NCBI GenBank assembly: GCA_022747635.1
Contig: JAKTNV010000009.1
Coordinates: forward strand, 66,060,177-66,124,176
Direction: 5' to 3'
DNA from: Hetaerina americana
Taxonomy: Eukaryota > Arthropoda > Insecta > Odonata > Calopterygidae
DNA: 64,000 bases
Below are positions 49,501 to 61,555 of this stretch, piece by piece (position 1 is the first letter of the stretch; the number at the start of each line of letters is the position of its first letter). The translations under genes were made by a program, and so were the position numbers. Under the pieces are notes generated by a model. That model saw only the letters and a list, made by a program, of their open reading frames with translations, was not told the DNA's origin and made no database searches.

Positions 49501-51620
49501 AAACATTTGAGTGGAATCAATGATAGTCAAGGGTATTAAATATTTTTTGTAATTACTTATTTAAATGCCTAGTTAAATTCTCCGTGGTGTTAAGGGTATT
49601 ATCGAAATGTTGCGGGCTGAATGAACGTTATTAGTCGTGTACGTTAGTAAAGTACTTTCCATTCTGGAATATACGTTTAGTCCTCGAGGGAATGATGTGG
49701 AGAGTTTATTTGATAAAAATTAACAGTCCCTGTAGCGTTGGGATCCGTAAAAATGGTGAAAATTGATGGAGCGTCTGACATGGGGTGAGACTTGGACTTG
49801 AACTACCTGCACTGCATACGAGAAAGAAATTAAACGTGCGTAAGAAATACTTAAAAAAACAATTAGCACAATCCAATATGCAAAGAAGAAAATATGGAAA
49901 ACGAAAAAAAAATCACAAAAATACTTCTTATGGTTTTTCAGCAAATTATTGCTGGAAAGTATCAGTAGATATGTAGAGCAACCATTAGCATACAACTTTT
50001 GTTTTGCTGATGTTAGCAAAGCCATAATGGAAAGTGAAGTTTCTAAACGCAATACTTGGGTAGTTGTAGAAAGGACAAATGGGTGGCCTATATAGCGCTA
50101 TTGGGTGACATCAGTCTGGCAGGGTAAAAAATATTGCTCGATCGTTATGGTTTATAATCTGCACTTGCGACAACAGATGAGAATTGGGGTTTTCCTGATT
50201 CAATGGTACATAAAATGACGCCATTCGAGTGAAATATTAACGCTAATAATCATTCAAAAATCTAGAATAGTTCACGGAACCCCTCTCAAGTCGGCAAAGT
50301 TTGCAATCCAGCTTTTTGCATCATATTCATACTGGGTATCCTTTCACAAGACAGAGGTAACTGATACTCTGACACCCACCACCACACACCCTTGCAGAGG
50401 CTTGAGGGGTATTTTGCAGATGTAGAAAGATCTAGCATGAAATGAGGTGTAGGGTGAATATGTTCCCATAGGACGTGGGCACTCGAAATCTCTCTTTGAC
50501 ACTATTACTTCAGATTTAGGGATGGCGGCAACGAAGTAATGTATTTGATTAACCTCCACTTTATAAACAATCATAATGTATTTGATTAACCTCCACTTTA
50601 TAAACAATCAGGTAGGAAATATCAGCAGGCTCAGTGGACATCACGAATAATGGGTAAAAACTACATAGAGTTTATTTACACAAATACCTTGGGGGAGATG
50701 GATGACTCGTCATTTATATCCATCAAGCGAATAGGTATTTACAGTAACTAAGTATGCAATGTGTGAGTCCATCATAATACTGAATTTGCATAATATTTAG
50801 TGCAGAGCAATCCAGAAAAAGAAGTGAATGGGTGTAGCCATTATGATAAAATTCAAATTTTATTCCTTGAAACGGAATAATGTGAAGTGTTTCATATTTA
50901 TCGCTGAACCTCTGAATTAAATCAAATTAAAATATAATCAGGTTTATTATGTCCATTAGACGGAAGATTTCAGAGAGAAGCTCAACTGCCATTAACAAGC
51001 AATGAGTTGTGGTAAAATATTGATGGGAGATAAATGGCGAACAAATAATTTTGTGATAAGCTTAATTTAATGACTCTTTTTTTGGATTGAATAATTTAAA
51101 TGACTGGAAATTCAATTGAAAATCGCAAAAAGGATAAATTCAGTCGTTAATTCGCACCATATAATTTATGCTAACGTACCTACGTACGTTTCGTAATTGC
51201 GGATAATTAGAGTTGTTTGCGGCTCGACTTGATATATTCGAAAAGCTTTCGCAGCGAGGCAATAAAATATTTAAGCTTCGGAGATCAATAAAGCGGTGTT
51301 AATGATGAAGCAGGACGAGCTACCTTACTATGACGTCTAAAAAAGATAAAATGGTCGGGGGAAAGGAGGGGGGGTTATATGGTAAGCACGGTTTTAGCAC
51401 AGAACCCCGTCCGATTTAATTGAAGAGTTAAAACTAAATCGCGGACGAAAATTGAATGGTGCGAGCATAGGTGTACCATCACATATGTGTTTGCGTGTAA
51501 TATACGAGTGTATGTAGGCATGCATTTACGAGTATATACACGTTTATGTGTGTGCAAATACCAAAGGACTAGTTGGAGGCAGATAATTTGGAAGGAACAC
51601 AAAGAAGAGAGGAAATTGAA

Positions 51621-51623
<3 letters not shown>
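49501..51623. other. AT-rich intronic sequence, no gene seen
   Basis: Contains the 37-nt tandem duplication at 50537. A Lys/Asn-rich 63-codon ORF at 49785-49976 is unrecognised. Confidence 0.5.
50537..50610 (+). repeat. perfect 37-nt tandem duplication
   Basis: The unit starts TAATGTATTTGATTAACC and ends TATAAACAATCA. It occurs twice with no difference (50537-50573 and 50574-50610), so it is either very recent or a duplication artefact of assembly. Confidence 0.95.
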
Positions 51624-51718
<95 letters not shown>

Positions 51719-51732
51719 TGTGTGTGTGTGTA
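51624..51732 (+). repeat. (TA)46 followed by (GT)n compound microsatellite
   Basis: About 92 bp of TA, then GCGTGTGTGTGTGTGTAT. The longest uninterrupted TA array in the window. Confidence 0.95.
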
Positions 51733-51925
51733 TCTTTACTGACTTATGTGAAAGTCTCACGGATGTGAATGAAAATGTATATCAATATAGCACTAGCAAA
51801 CAGGAACAAAAGCACAGAGACACACAAAAAAGAGTGAGTGTGAGTTTCTTTTTTCCTTTTTTGCGTATTTCTGTGTTTTTGTTTTTGTTCACTAGTGTTA
51901 TCTTAATATACATTATATATATATA

Positions 51926-52180
51926 TGGGGGTATAGCGTTGGACTGCTGACTGGAGGGTCCCGGGTTCGATTCCCGGGCGAGGCACTCTGGGCACCTGCA
52001 GCTCCACCCAAGCTAAAGTGATTTTTCGGGTACCAGATCTTCCTGTGAAACCATAACCGGCATAGGGAAAGGAACTGGCCCCCCTACCCTGATGCGTGAA
52101 TTTCACACGCCGTATAGGGCTTAGTACTGAGTGAACTCTACCATCACCTACTAAACCGACCTTCGGGTTGATTACTGTGT
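51926..52180 (+). mobile_element. tRNA-derived SINE flanked by TA arrays
   Basis: The head has an A-box-like TATAGCGTTGG at about 51932-51942 and a perfect B box in GGGTTCGATTCCCGGG at about 51963-51978, with a stem GTCCCGGG...CCCGGGCG typical of a tRNA T arm. About 200 nt of body follow. The element is bordered on both sides by TA repeats, consistent with insertion into, or tailing by, a TA microsatellite. Read on the minus strand it gives the PRPGIEPGT peptide often mis-annotated as protein in animal genomes. Confidence 0.7.
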
Positions 52181-52190
52181 TTATTGTTTA

Positions 52191-52194
52191 TGGT

Positions 52195-52225
<31 letters not shown>

Positions 52226-52277
52226 ACTAACATAAACATATGTATATATAACCATATACATATGTATATATATATAT
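52191..52277 (+). repeat. TA-rich compound repeat after the SINE
   Basis: TA array with TATATGTATAC and ACATATGTATATATA interruptions, forming several local palindromes. Confidence 0.85.
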
Positions 52278-52559
52278 GCATGTCTGTGTGTTTGCATGTG
52301 TGCATGTATCTGAAACAAGTTGAAGAAAGTAAGAAGTTGATGAAGTAGCACCAAAGATTGGAAAAAAATTGTCATTACACATAAAATAAAATAATTTCAT
52401 GCATACATAGGTACATATACAAATATACTCGTACGTACGAGTAAGTGTGTACCTACACAAACGCATATTCTGCACGTCATTCCGAAATTTAATGTACTCG
52501 TGTATAAATTTATTTTTGGGGAAACATCGACCAATATTTTGATTTCGTGCATTAATTAC

Positions 52560-53370
52560 TTGCTCTGCGGGTGCACGCTGCAGAAATCTTGAGGAGGACA
52601 TGCGTCTCTCTCCCTATCCGCGAGCACCTTCGCGTCCGCCCAACCGCGACGGGACGAGCGGAGGGGAAGAGAAGACGAGTGAGCCACCGGAGTGGAAAAG
52701 TCACGTCTCGGCAGAGGGAGGGATGGATGGAGGGGACGGGCGGCGGTCGGGTGGAGTGGACGTGGAGATGGAGGATAAATAAATAAATAACCGCGGTGAC
52801 GCGATTCCGCCTTCGGGAAGGTGGTGGCTCCGAGCGTGGCGCGGGAGGTGGGGAAGGGGGGGGGGAGGAGACGGCATTCCGAATGGAGGAGGTTGCGGGA
52901 GGAAAGGAGGGGGCGTGGCGCATGAAAAGAGCTGCAGAGTTTGCACAGATGCCCACTATCAATTCCGGGGAGGGAACCGGACGGGCTTGGAACTTGATGA
53001 AACCACCAATTAAAGGAAAAGGAGTGGATCATCGAAGGACGGCATGAGAAGGCCTCGGGGTCCACGCATCCTCCGAACGCCGCAAGTTTTCCCCTATTGA
53101 TGGTGCGGAAGAAAAAAGAAACACGAGAACAAACGCGACACGAAACTCCGTTGCCCACAACCGGACTCCCCCGTTCGTTAAGGATCGCTGAGACGACTGC
53201 GAAGGACGGACATTGTCTATCCTTGTGTGTGATGGTGGTTTTTAGCTTCGCTCGAACCTTTCGACGCACTTTAATTAACGCCCACCCCGCGTGGCTCTTT
53301 CCCTCTTTGAATGCGGGGAGAAGGGCAAGTCGAGTAGCAGGCGACGACGAAATGACCCACAGTGTGTAAT
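52560..53370. other. CpG-rich intronic patch
   Basis: GC-rich, G-skewed, with a 10-G run at about 52856-52865. A 273-codon minus-strand ORF crosses it but is Pro/Ser/Arg-rich and unrecognised; the plus-strand ORFs are Gly/Arg-rich. Confidence 0.5.
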
Positions 53371-54505
53371 TGAACAAGTGAGGGTCACGGGGGACATGGA
53401 ATCATCTGTGTGTGTGTGTGCGGGTATTTTTTTATTAAATCAGACTCGCCTCGCAAATCTTCATAGCGGATTATGTGGATGACTCAGCGTTGAACCCGAC
53501 TTGATTCCCATCCATCTTCCTGCTCCCTCTTTTTTACTCCTTGTCCTCTTTGTTTTTCCATCCAAATCACGAGCGTGAGTATATTCCTCCGCAAACGATA
53601 TGGCCAGCCTTTCTCTCCCACTCTCGTCCAATGCCTCGCTTTCTATTCATTCATCTCCTCCTCATGGGGGGATTTGTCCACGCCGAGAAAGCGTCAAGTC
53701 ACAAGTAGTCATCCCCATCTTTCGCTTCCACTTGCATCGATGAAGGAACTGAATAGGGATTTCTTAACGAAGCCACCACGGGTGGATCGGGAATTTGCTG
53801 GAAATGTGACCATCCGATGGCGAGCGCGAGAGAGCCTTTTATTCTGTGCGGAGTGGAAATAAAAGGAGCGCTAAGAAAGTGTCTTTCTTGGGACGTCGTC
53901 ATGCTTCGATGTGCATTTCATCATTTGTAGCATTCCTCATTGGAATCGTTATTTTATTTTTTCAAATTCCAACTCACAGTTGATTTCTGGATTATTTCTA
54001 CTGGGCGGCCGACATCATTGGATATAATTTAAATTCTGACGCCAAGAACTGTGGGCGCCGGAAGCTCTCACGATCATGAAATGGAAAATATTTTCTGAGT
54101 AGAATGTAGTTATTTGAGTGGTAAATTATATATCTGAGTTAATGAGGAAGGAAGATTACCAATCGGTGATCACCTGGATTGTGAATGAGATTGGCAGAAA
54201 GAGAGGTTTCCAAAAACAGCTACTGAAATCATCTCCGAGTACTGGCTAAAGTTGGCACTGTATATTTCTACCGAATTCTATAGCAATTGGAATCAGTGTT
54301 CAGTTTTTGGGATTCAGACGTTCAGGGATTTTTTGAAAAATGTTCAGCATTAGGTGTTTATATTCGTGGTCAACATTTGAACACTAGCAGTTATAATTGG
54401 ACGTTCTTGGTGAACCGGTGGATGAGGTCGTTCTGTCAGAGGAATGCATTGCCTGATTACTTATTGAAAAGCCATAAGTAACATATGTTAGTGACTACAC
54501 ATGTT
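53371..54505. other. intronic sequence, no gene seen
   Basis: Mixed composition with a (GT)n run at about 53408-53420. Nothing recognised. Confidence 0.5.
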
Positions 54506-54840
54506 CAAATCATAATCATCATCAGTACTTTAATTGGAACATTTGTCCTCTGCCTCTCTCCACTCTTGCCTTACTGATGCTAACTCCCAAGTTCTTGAAG
54601 CCTTCTTCACTTGGACTACATACACGTGTGTATCCCTTGGACTCCCTCTTGGTGCCTTCCTTTCTTCTATGATCTTTGCAAGTTCATTATGTCTTAAGTT
54701 GAGCCGTTTCCGTCTAATTCTTCTTTTCCATAACCCCCTTCATATTGTTTTTCTTATCACCTTCTGTCGACTTTTTCAATTCTCATTTAGTCCGTCCACT
54801 CGACCTTATACATACTTAACTATTCTGACTCCGTAGAAGA
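54506..54840 (-). mobile_element. LINE 3'-end fragment
   Basis: On the minus strand an open frame of about 70 codons ends ASRTWELASVRQEWREAEDK then CSN-stop (stop at 54530-54532). That matches the Trp-rich tail seen at the C-terminus of many insect non-LTR reverse transcriptases (pattern ...W..LA.DRxEWR...). It is followed by a TGATGATGATTATGATTT tail (54506-54524), the short ATG-type repeat in which RTE-like LINEs end. Further upstream the frame is broken by stops. The precise clade is not determined. Confidence 0.5.
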
Positions 54841-56004
54841 TACCTATGCCTACATATCAATTCCTTGTATCTATACTTTTCTTTGTGCACAATAGTGCAT
54901 TTATCTCCTCTTGGCGTGCTTTTTAAATAGAATTTATAAAGAGTAATATTTTCATTGTAAATCATGCTCCTGGTGTTTATATCAATTGGAAAAATTATCA
55001 TCATGATCAACCATAAAATATATTGCATGTAGGTATTAGAGAGGTACTCAGAACGATTTTTTTCCTTTGAACAGCATGCATCAGGGTGTATTGAACATGA
55101 GGGGTATATGATCGTAAACTCTATTTGCTTTTTACTTTATCGGAAACAGCATGTGTATATCAAAATGTTTCCCATCGAAATATTTCAGAAAAATAACGAA
55201 AAATATTTTTAAATTATGTGCTTTCAAAACTTAATGCATGCACTCGTTGATATATTAGTGTAAGTACCTCTTACTCTTTATATACCGTCAAAATAACTCA
55301 GATGACAGATTGAACGGAGGTCAAGGATCCTCAAGAAAATCTGACGATATTATTTCTGTGATTCTCGTTCCTCAGTTCACGCAAATCCGGAAGGTATTAG
55401 TGTAAAATGAAATAAGACATTACCGGCATTGATATGTGAACTGGATTAATAAATGATGCCTTTTTATATTTACTAACAGCAACAAAAATAAATCTCTCTT
55501 CCTCTTTGTGTGAAAATCAATACAATTGTAAGAACCAGTACTATGTGTGAAAACCAGTACAATGTTTTACTAGATAATTGTCACGAAATATTGCTTTGTA
55601 GCGTTCACCTTAAAAGAGTTTACTGGAATATCACGCTACGATCCTGATTATTCATTAGATATTAAACCAAAATACAACTATTCAAAGTCCAAACTATAAA
55701 TTTTGCATAGCATATTTTTCCAGCAATAATTCTCAGCTCTCTATGTAAACACAATTGTCTGTTAAAAAGCAAGATGTTATCTCAAATGGAGCAATTAGAA
55801 ATGTTTCCCTCTGAAACAATTATAAACTAATCAGAGAATATCTTTTTTTAAATGCATACGCTAATAATTTCCCCCCTATATTTTACACGTACTTGAATGA
55901 ATTAATACAGCTCGAACGGAAAACGATAATTTTGATAAATTCGGCGATATATTTAAGTAGGTAGTGAGAAAATAATTCATTTGTTTTGACATAAAGGACG
56001 TATT
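54841..56004. other. AT-rich intronic sequence, nothing recognised
   Basis: A loose repeat of TGTGAAAAxCA-xTACAAT occurs two to three times at about 55508-55566. No gene seen. Confidence 0.5.
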
Positions 56005-56070
56005 ATGTCAGCGCGTAGAGCGCTGTACTACTGACCGGTCGGCTCGGGTTCAATTGCCGCGGAGACCCTC
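56005..56070 (+). mobile_element. tRNA-like SINE head
   Basis: A-box-like GCGCGTAGAGCGCTG at about 56010-56024 and B-box GGGTTCAATTGCC at about 56046-56058, with tRNA-like spacing. It lacks a convincing full cloverleaf, so it reads as a SINE head and not a tRNA gene. The tail beyond about 56100 is unclear. Confidence 0.45.
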
Positions 56071-56269
56071 GCAAAAAGGTCTGTAAAACGTGAAATTAAT
56101 TCATTCGTACGAGGACGAGAGCAAGCGCCAATATTCCGTGTTATGCTTGAGATTTCCCAGAGTGTTCCGCGTCTACTCAAAATATTATTAGATAACCTCA
56201 GCTTAACTGGGTGTTCAGACACCTAATTCGAAATCGCAGTCGCCCCCGAAAGGCTATACTAACTTATAG

Positions 56270-56780
56270 TAGGTACGTAGATATCGAGGAAAACCTGCCT
56301 CAACGGACTTATTGCCCCCTCGCCCTGGGCATGCGAATTCTTTCAGTTTGTCAACGCTGCCACTTTCCCCAACCCAATTGCACTACGCCCGCAAAGCTCA
56401 CCTGAGCCCCTCCCCCTCGTTCTGCGCCGCCCCCTCCCCCTCTCTGCCTCTTCCCACCCTCTCTCCCCCCCACCACATCCGTCCCACCGCCCCCACTCCC
56501 GCGGCCACGCCCACCAAAGGCCTCCCCGACCCCGCCCACTCGACAGCCACCAAGTGGATACCTATACGCGAGCTCCGTTCGGGAGATCGAGGGGGAGGGG
56601 AGGGCGAGCGACCCCCGCGGGGGTGCCGAGGCCTGCGGAGGCCGCCCGTGTGCCAATGGGATGGGCAGTCCGCGCGGGCGTCTCACGTCTGTGTGCGAGG
56701 CTTGTTTTCATTCCTCGAAGGGCGGTCACATATTCTCACCTTTTGACTGAAACGCGCGATCGCGGTGGAATGTCGACTCA
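56270..56780. other. CpG-rich intronic patch
   Basis: C-rich from 56395 to 56530, then CpG-dense to 56700. ORFs on the two strands are Pro-rich and Gly/Arg-rich mirror images. No coding homology. Confidence 0.5.
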
Positions 56781-57939
56781 CTAAACAATGTGATGAATCG
56801 AAATATTGAGATGAATATTTAGGTTGGCGATAAGCCATTAATAAATATCGGCCTAACAAATGAGTTTGAAAAATATTCTGCATTAGCAATCTGGCTGCAC
56901 ACAAAATCTTATATCGATCTCGAACAGTGAGAGGCAAGGTTGAGTGAGAATCGACATCATAAAAATGTGATCAAGTCGAAATTGATATTTTGCTGTGGTC
57001 GAATTTACCAACCAGAGTGCGGTGACCCATTTCTCAGAGGGCTTCCCTAGCCCTATGGTAAACGGGGAAATAAGTGCATCATCTGCACGATGTTCTCAAC
57101 GAAACATCAAAACTTTTTTGAATATTCCATTAAGGCTCCTAACCCTTATTCTATTGATAAGATCGTATATCACCCTGCCTTTCACTCGTGTTTAAGATCC
57201 TTCAAGCGGAGGAAAGATAAGTTTTCGGATATTTCGGCCAGTTCTTAGAGCTCTTAGTATTTTTGTGGACCATCCAAATTTACGGCCACAAGGCAGGATA
57301 ATTTAAGAATAAAATAGGGAAAATTTGAAACCTTCACCATTGTTTTTTACCTACCAAAAGTAACGAAACTGATTCAAATATTTCTTTCCCTTCAAAGTTA
57401 AAAAAAATAAACTTTTCCAAGTTCAGAAGAAGACCTGGTGCTTTCTTGGCGAATAGAATACGTGGAAGTTTTCTCGACTTTACGCATATTCTATGGACAA
57501 CCTCAACCGGTTGTAAACCAAAGACAAATTTATCCCCAATTTCAGGTTTTCCTTCAATAAATCACGTCCGTGGGGCCTAAATTGTCATCGCATGCACATT
57601 AAATGAGCGCTAAATATTACCGTGTTATGATTTCTTTTGCTGGAAAAGTTAGATCATCTGTGCTTTGTGACTTGATTGGTCATTAAAATTTCCATAAAAT
57701 CTCAATCAAATCAACTTACTTCGGAACTATTAATCACCAAGCATTAACGGCTCACTCCCACTGCAGTATTAAGTGCTACTTTATGCTATAGTTTTCATCA
57801 TTTTGTAAGTTTCAGAAACGTATTTCCTCCATCACACTTCATTGATTGCCAAACGTTACTTTTTTATTTAACTAAATCCTGCCATCGCTGCTTCAATCTG
57901 CATTGGAGTGGCGATGCAAAATCAGTCAATTATTACCTG
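56781..57939. other. AT-rich intronic sequence, nothing recognised
   Basis: No plausible ORF, repeat array or family match. Confidence 0.5.
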
Positions 57940-58520
57940 AGTAATGGAGAGATATTACGCGCGACACCAAGTGGCCTTCGTGTTCGACACTGCGCCTTCC
58001 CGCGGGGAGCAAAGGGTGAATGTGGTCGAACGGGATTGCGCTCTCGCCGATGAAAGACGGAGCGCGGCAACAGAAAGCCGCCCTCTCCTCCCACTGGTCA
58101 ACTGGGAGAGACAAAAGGAGGCCTCAGGGGTCGGGATCGTCGTGTCTAATTGAGGGAGAAAGGAAGGGGGGGTCACCCCCGAAAGCCGCGTGGAGAATGA
58201 AAAGGCGCCTTCCGTCCCGCGGCCGATGTAGCCATTTTCTTCCCTTATTAGGGGGGTTCCGACAATGAATGCCATTTAATTACTCCTCTCTAACCCCTGA
58301 CCCTGGCGTGAGGCGCGAAACCCTCCGTGCCCTTTATGCCAAATCTTTTAATTTCACGAGGAAAGGCTCCGTGTCCTCGCGTGCATATTCTTCTCACTCT
58401 CTGTAGCGTCGCACGTGCGCCATTCTACCTTTTTTCTCAGCAAATTAAGCAGCGAGAGGCGCAGGTTTCCTTTTTATTCGGGGGGATGAGTGAAGAGAGG
58501 GGCGAAGATGAAGGGTGACA
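57940..58520. other. CpG-rich intronic patch
   Basis: CpG-rich with GCGCGACACC and CCGCGTGG strings. Short overlapping ORFs in several frames, none recognised. Confidence 0.45.
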
Positions 58521-58867
58521 GGAATTGAGGGATGACGCTGGTGTTTTTTTTTTTGAGTAACACAAACGGCGATATATGATCGTCAGGGATTTTCAACGGA
58601 ACCGGAAATTTTCCGTTTCAGGAACGAAAATGGAGGAAGTTAAAAAAAAAGATAAAGGAAGATAAAGGCGTACGGGGGTTGCCGGTGTGACCGAGTTTAT
58701 TTTTTCTTTTCAGGAGAGAGAAAAATGATGACGTTAAGATTAAATAAATGAAAAGGGGATGATGGTGATAATGTATTAGGAGTACGGATGTAACTGAGTT
58801 TTTCGTTTCCGGGCAAAAAAAAAAGTTAACAAGGAACGATGAATCCGACCTTTTGCTCTTTGCTGTT

Positions 58868-58889
58868 TATATACTATATATAGTATATA
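58868..58889. repeat. 22-bp perfect TA-rich palindrome
   Basis: TATATACTATA followed by TATAGTATATA, with partial copies (TATATATAGTA) continuing to about 58912. Confidence 0.85.
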
Positions 58890-58959
58890 TATAGTAGTTT
58901 ATATATAGTATAAGCGAGATTGGGATATAGTATAATGGCCGGGGGATTTTTTCTCGTAC

Positions 58960-59460
58960 TCTCTCGTTTTTTGATCACATTTTTCCCTCGACTCGTGAGA
59001 GAAAGAGCGCGGTCTTTTCGCTAATAGGCCTCTCTCTCCCCGCACCCCCGGCCTGGGATTCCATCCTCTCCCACACCCGTGCCTGTACACGCGTGTTGCG
59101 GGGATGCGACCCCCCACCCCGAGCCGCTCTCCCCCTACCTTCACGGCCGCTCGCCCAAATAAAAGCGAGTGCGTGCGAATGGGGGTCCCTACGTATGACT
59201 GCATGTGGCAGTGCTCACGGCACGCGAGCGCGGGAGTAGACAAAAAGGTGCCGTATCAACCACGTCCGACGTGTTAACATTTCCCCCCCCCCCTTCCCCC
59301 GCGGTTCCGCGTGTCTCGAATGAGGGGGTGGGGAACGAGGAGGAAGCAAGGGAGGGAGGGGGAAGGCCGCAGGAGTTTTCTTTCCTTTTTACGTTCATTC
59401 ACATTCCGCCATTCCACGGGGCGTCGCAGGCAGCCGGTGGAATGAATTCCCTCCTCAGAA
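58960..59460. other. CpG-rich intronic patch
   Basis: GC-rich with an 11-C run at about 59283-59293 and CpG-rich 59085-59240. ORFs are low complexity. Confidence 0.45.
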
Positions 59461-61555
59461 AGAAAAATTAAATGTATGCCTCCTGTACGTACGTATGCGA
59501 ACATATAACCATTGCACGGACGGCAGTCACACGTTCGCCCCTAGGGTCCCTCAATTAACATCCCATGCCTTGAGACCCACCCGTGATTCCCGTGAGGGAA
59601 GGGGTTTTTTGTGCGTTTAATTTTTTTTGTTGGTTCAATACCTTTTTATTTCGTCACAGACGCAGGGTTGATGTCGGTCCCGCGCTTAATTGCTGGTGAG
59701 ACGTCCTTTGCAAAAGTGTCACAATAAGTTTACCTGGATATTTTTTTATTCATTGGTGCCGGACGCTTTTCATTCATTTGAAAGGACTGTTTTCTCAAAA
59801 AAAAACCTGTGGGAATTCATCAAAGAATTTACCTGAAACTGACGCAACTCGTTTTCAAAGGGTTTAAGGTAGATGGTTGATGATATCAAAAAATTGGCAG
59901 CCTTTAAACGGTTTCTTAATTGGATGAATTCTACATTTGGTGTTGGGAAAATACACTTTAATAGTTTCACGCTGAATTTTATCTCGTTAGGCTTTTAAGC
60001 CAAATGTGTGTAATGATGTCGTTAATTGACAAATGAAATCCTACTATCGATTTTTTCATAACAGGAATCGTTTTCCGTAGATTCAAAACGCCAAAATATC
60101 GATATTTTTAGAGAATTTCCTCTTTCTTCTTCTTTTTTTTCATACTGATATAAATTTTAGGTAGAACGAATGATGTACCTCTAATATATTTCATAAATAT
60201 AATGAACGTCACTGTCAAGTAATCAACTCTTTCAGAGAAAACTATCCCTTTATCAGAAGATACTCGCAAAAAGTTCTTTCTTACGATATTTAACTGCTTT
60301 GCAGACTTGTTGGTATCAAAAATGCAAAGTAACGAGTCAACCATATTTATAATTACATGATATAAGGCATTTCTGATTTTTATTTACGGCAAGTTTACTT
60401 TTCAATTTAAAATCTTTAAAAAAACATACTTTCTTCAACGACCAAAATTGAAATTTACACTCTCCTAGGGATTGAAACGAAATTTAAGGTTTAGCTGAAA
60501 TGAAAGTTCCCGAAATGAAATTTTTTTTACTCATTTGGAGCAAAATTGCAGCTAATTGAGAAATTTGATTCAGTCAGTGCCGTACCTAAAGTGTAATGAA
60601 AACTTCGATCGGTTTCGGATTTCGTAACATTAAAGGTATACACAAAATAAGAACAGTGGCGTAAAATGTTAACAGTGACTTTATTCAAATTCTAGACATT
60701 CCAAGGACTATCTGTTCTAAAAGTATTATGGAAAAGATACATGAAGATGTGCAATGTGATATATATGAATCGTAAACTCAGATTATTTCTTGGGAAACCC
60801 TTGCAAATAATGGGGGAAGAACGACAACAGGGTTTTTATGGCCTCCTGATGACTGATTAGTATCATACGTTGCCTATATTAAACGATTTTCCAATAGCAT
60901 TACTGAAGACCGTTAATTTGCATCATCTACATCTCCAGCTTTCGCTAGAAGGATCGTCCCTGTGATATTCCTTGTAGCCACGCATTTGCATGATAAGTAG
61001 TTATTGGACGCCATGCTTTCATCCTTCAAATTTAGCGGGTACATATGCTGAAAGGATTGATCATAAATTTAAAGGAAAACGGAAAATAAACCTATTTATA
61101 CAAAAAACTCTTGTTTTGAAGACTTTTTATTGGGACATCTATAAAGAACAACTAGGATAGGTACAAGCACCATAATTTAATGACTTAGATTTATTTCCTT
61201 TGAATGATTTACAGTGATATTTTGAGGGGAATATTTTTACGAACTCTTTTACGAGATTTTAATCATTGACGCATTCACTTTTTTAGCAGAGCGTTTGTTC
61301 TTCGATCGAAATATTCAACGATAAAATTGAATTATCGAAACTGAGTTCACTTGACCCGTCTGTGGATATGACTTGACAAGTTAAACACGCTTTACGTCCA
61401 TTGTGCATGAAATTCTGGAAAACGATAGATAAACATTCATTTCGAAGATAAAATTGAAGTAACCTTTGCATGTCGTTTTAAAATGGCTTCCACCTTCGGA
61501 GAATTCACCATAATGCGTAATACGCCCGTGGTCTAGTTTAAAGTGTTTAATTCAA
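59461..61555. other. AT-rich intronic sequence, no gene seen
   Basis: A minus-strand 66-codon ORF at 59770-59970 ends one segment in a donor-like CAG|GTAAA, but its peptide resembles no known family and not the homeodomain. Otherwise nothing. Confidence 0.5.

Noticed and set aside
51903..52106. Minus-strand ORF containing PRPGIEPGT
   Set aside because: This peptide is the classic translation of the tRNA B-box region of SINEs, not a protein.
52556..53377. 273-codon minus-strand ORF
   Set aside because: Composition follows the strand skew of the CpG-rich patch; no recognisable motif and competing ORFs in other frames.
56005..56070. Possible tRNA gene
   Set aside because: A and B boxes are present but no consistent acceptor and anticodon stems could be drawn; a SINE head explains it better. 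The same reasoning applies at 51926 and 63531.
59770..59970. Minus-strand segment ending in a CAG|GTAAA donor-like site, considered as the missing homeodomain exon
   Set aside because: The encoded residues before the donor (ENELRQFQ) do not match homeodomain helix 2 or the LTPTQ sequence expected before position 45.
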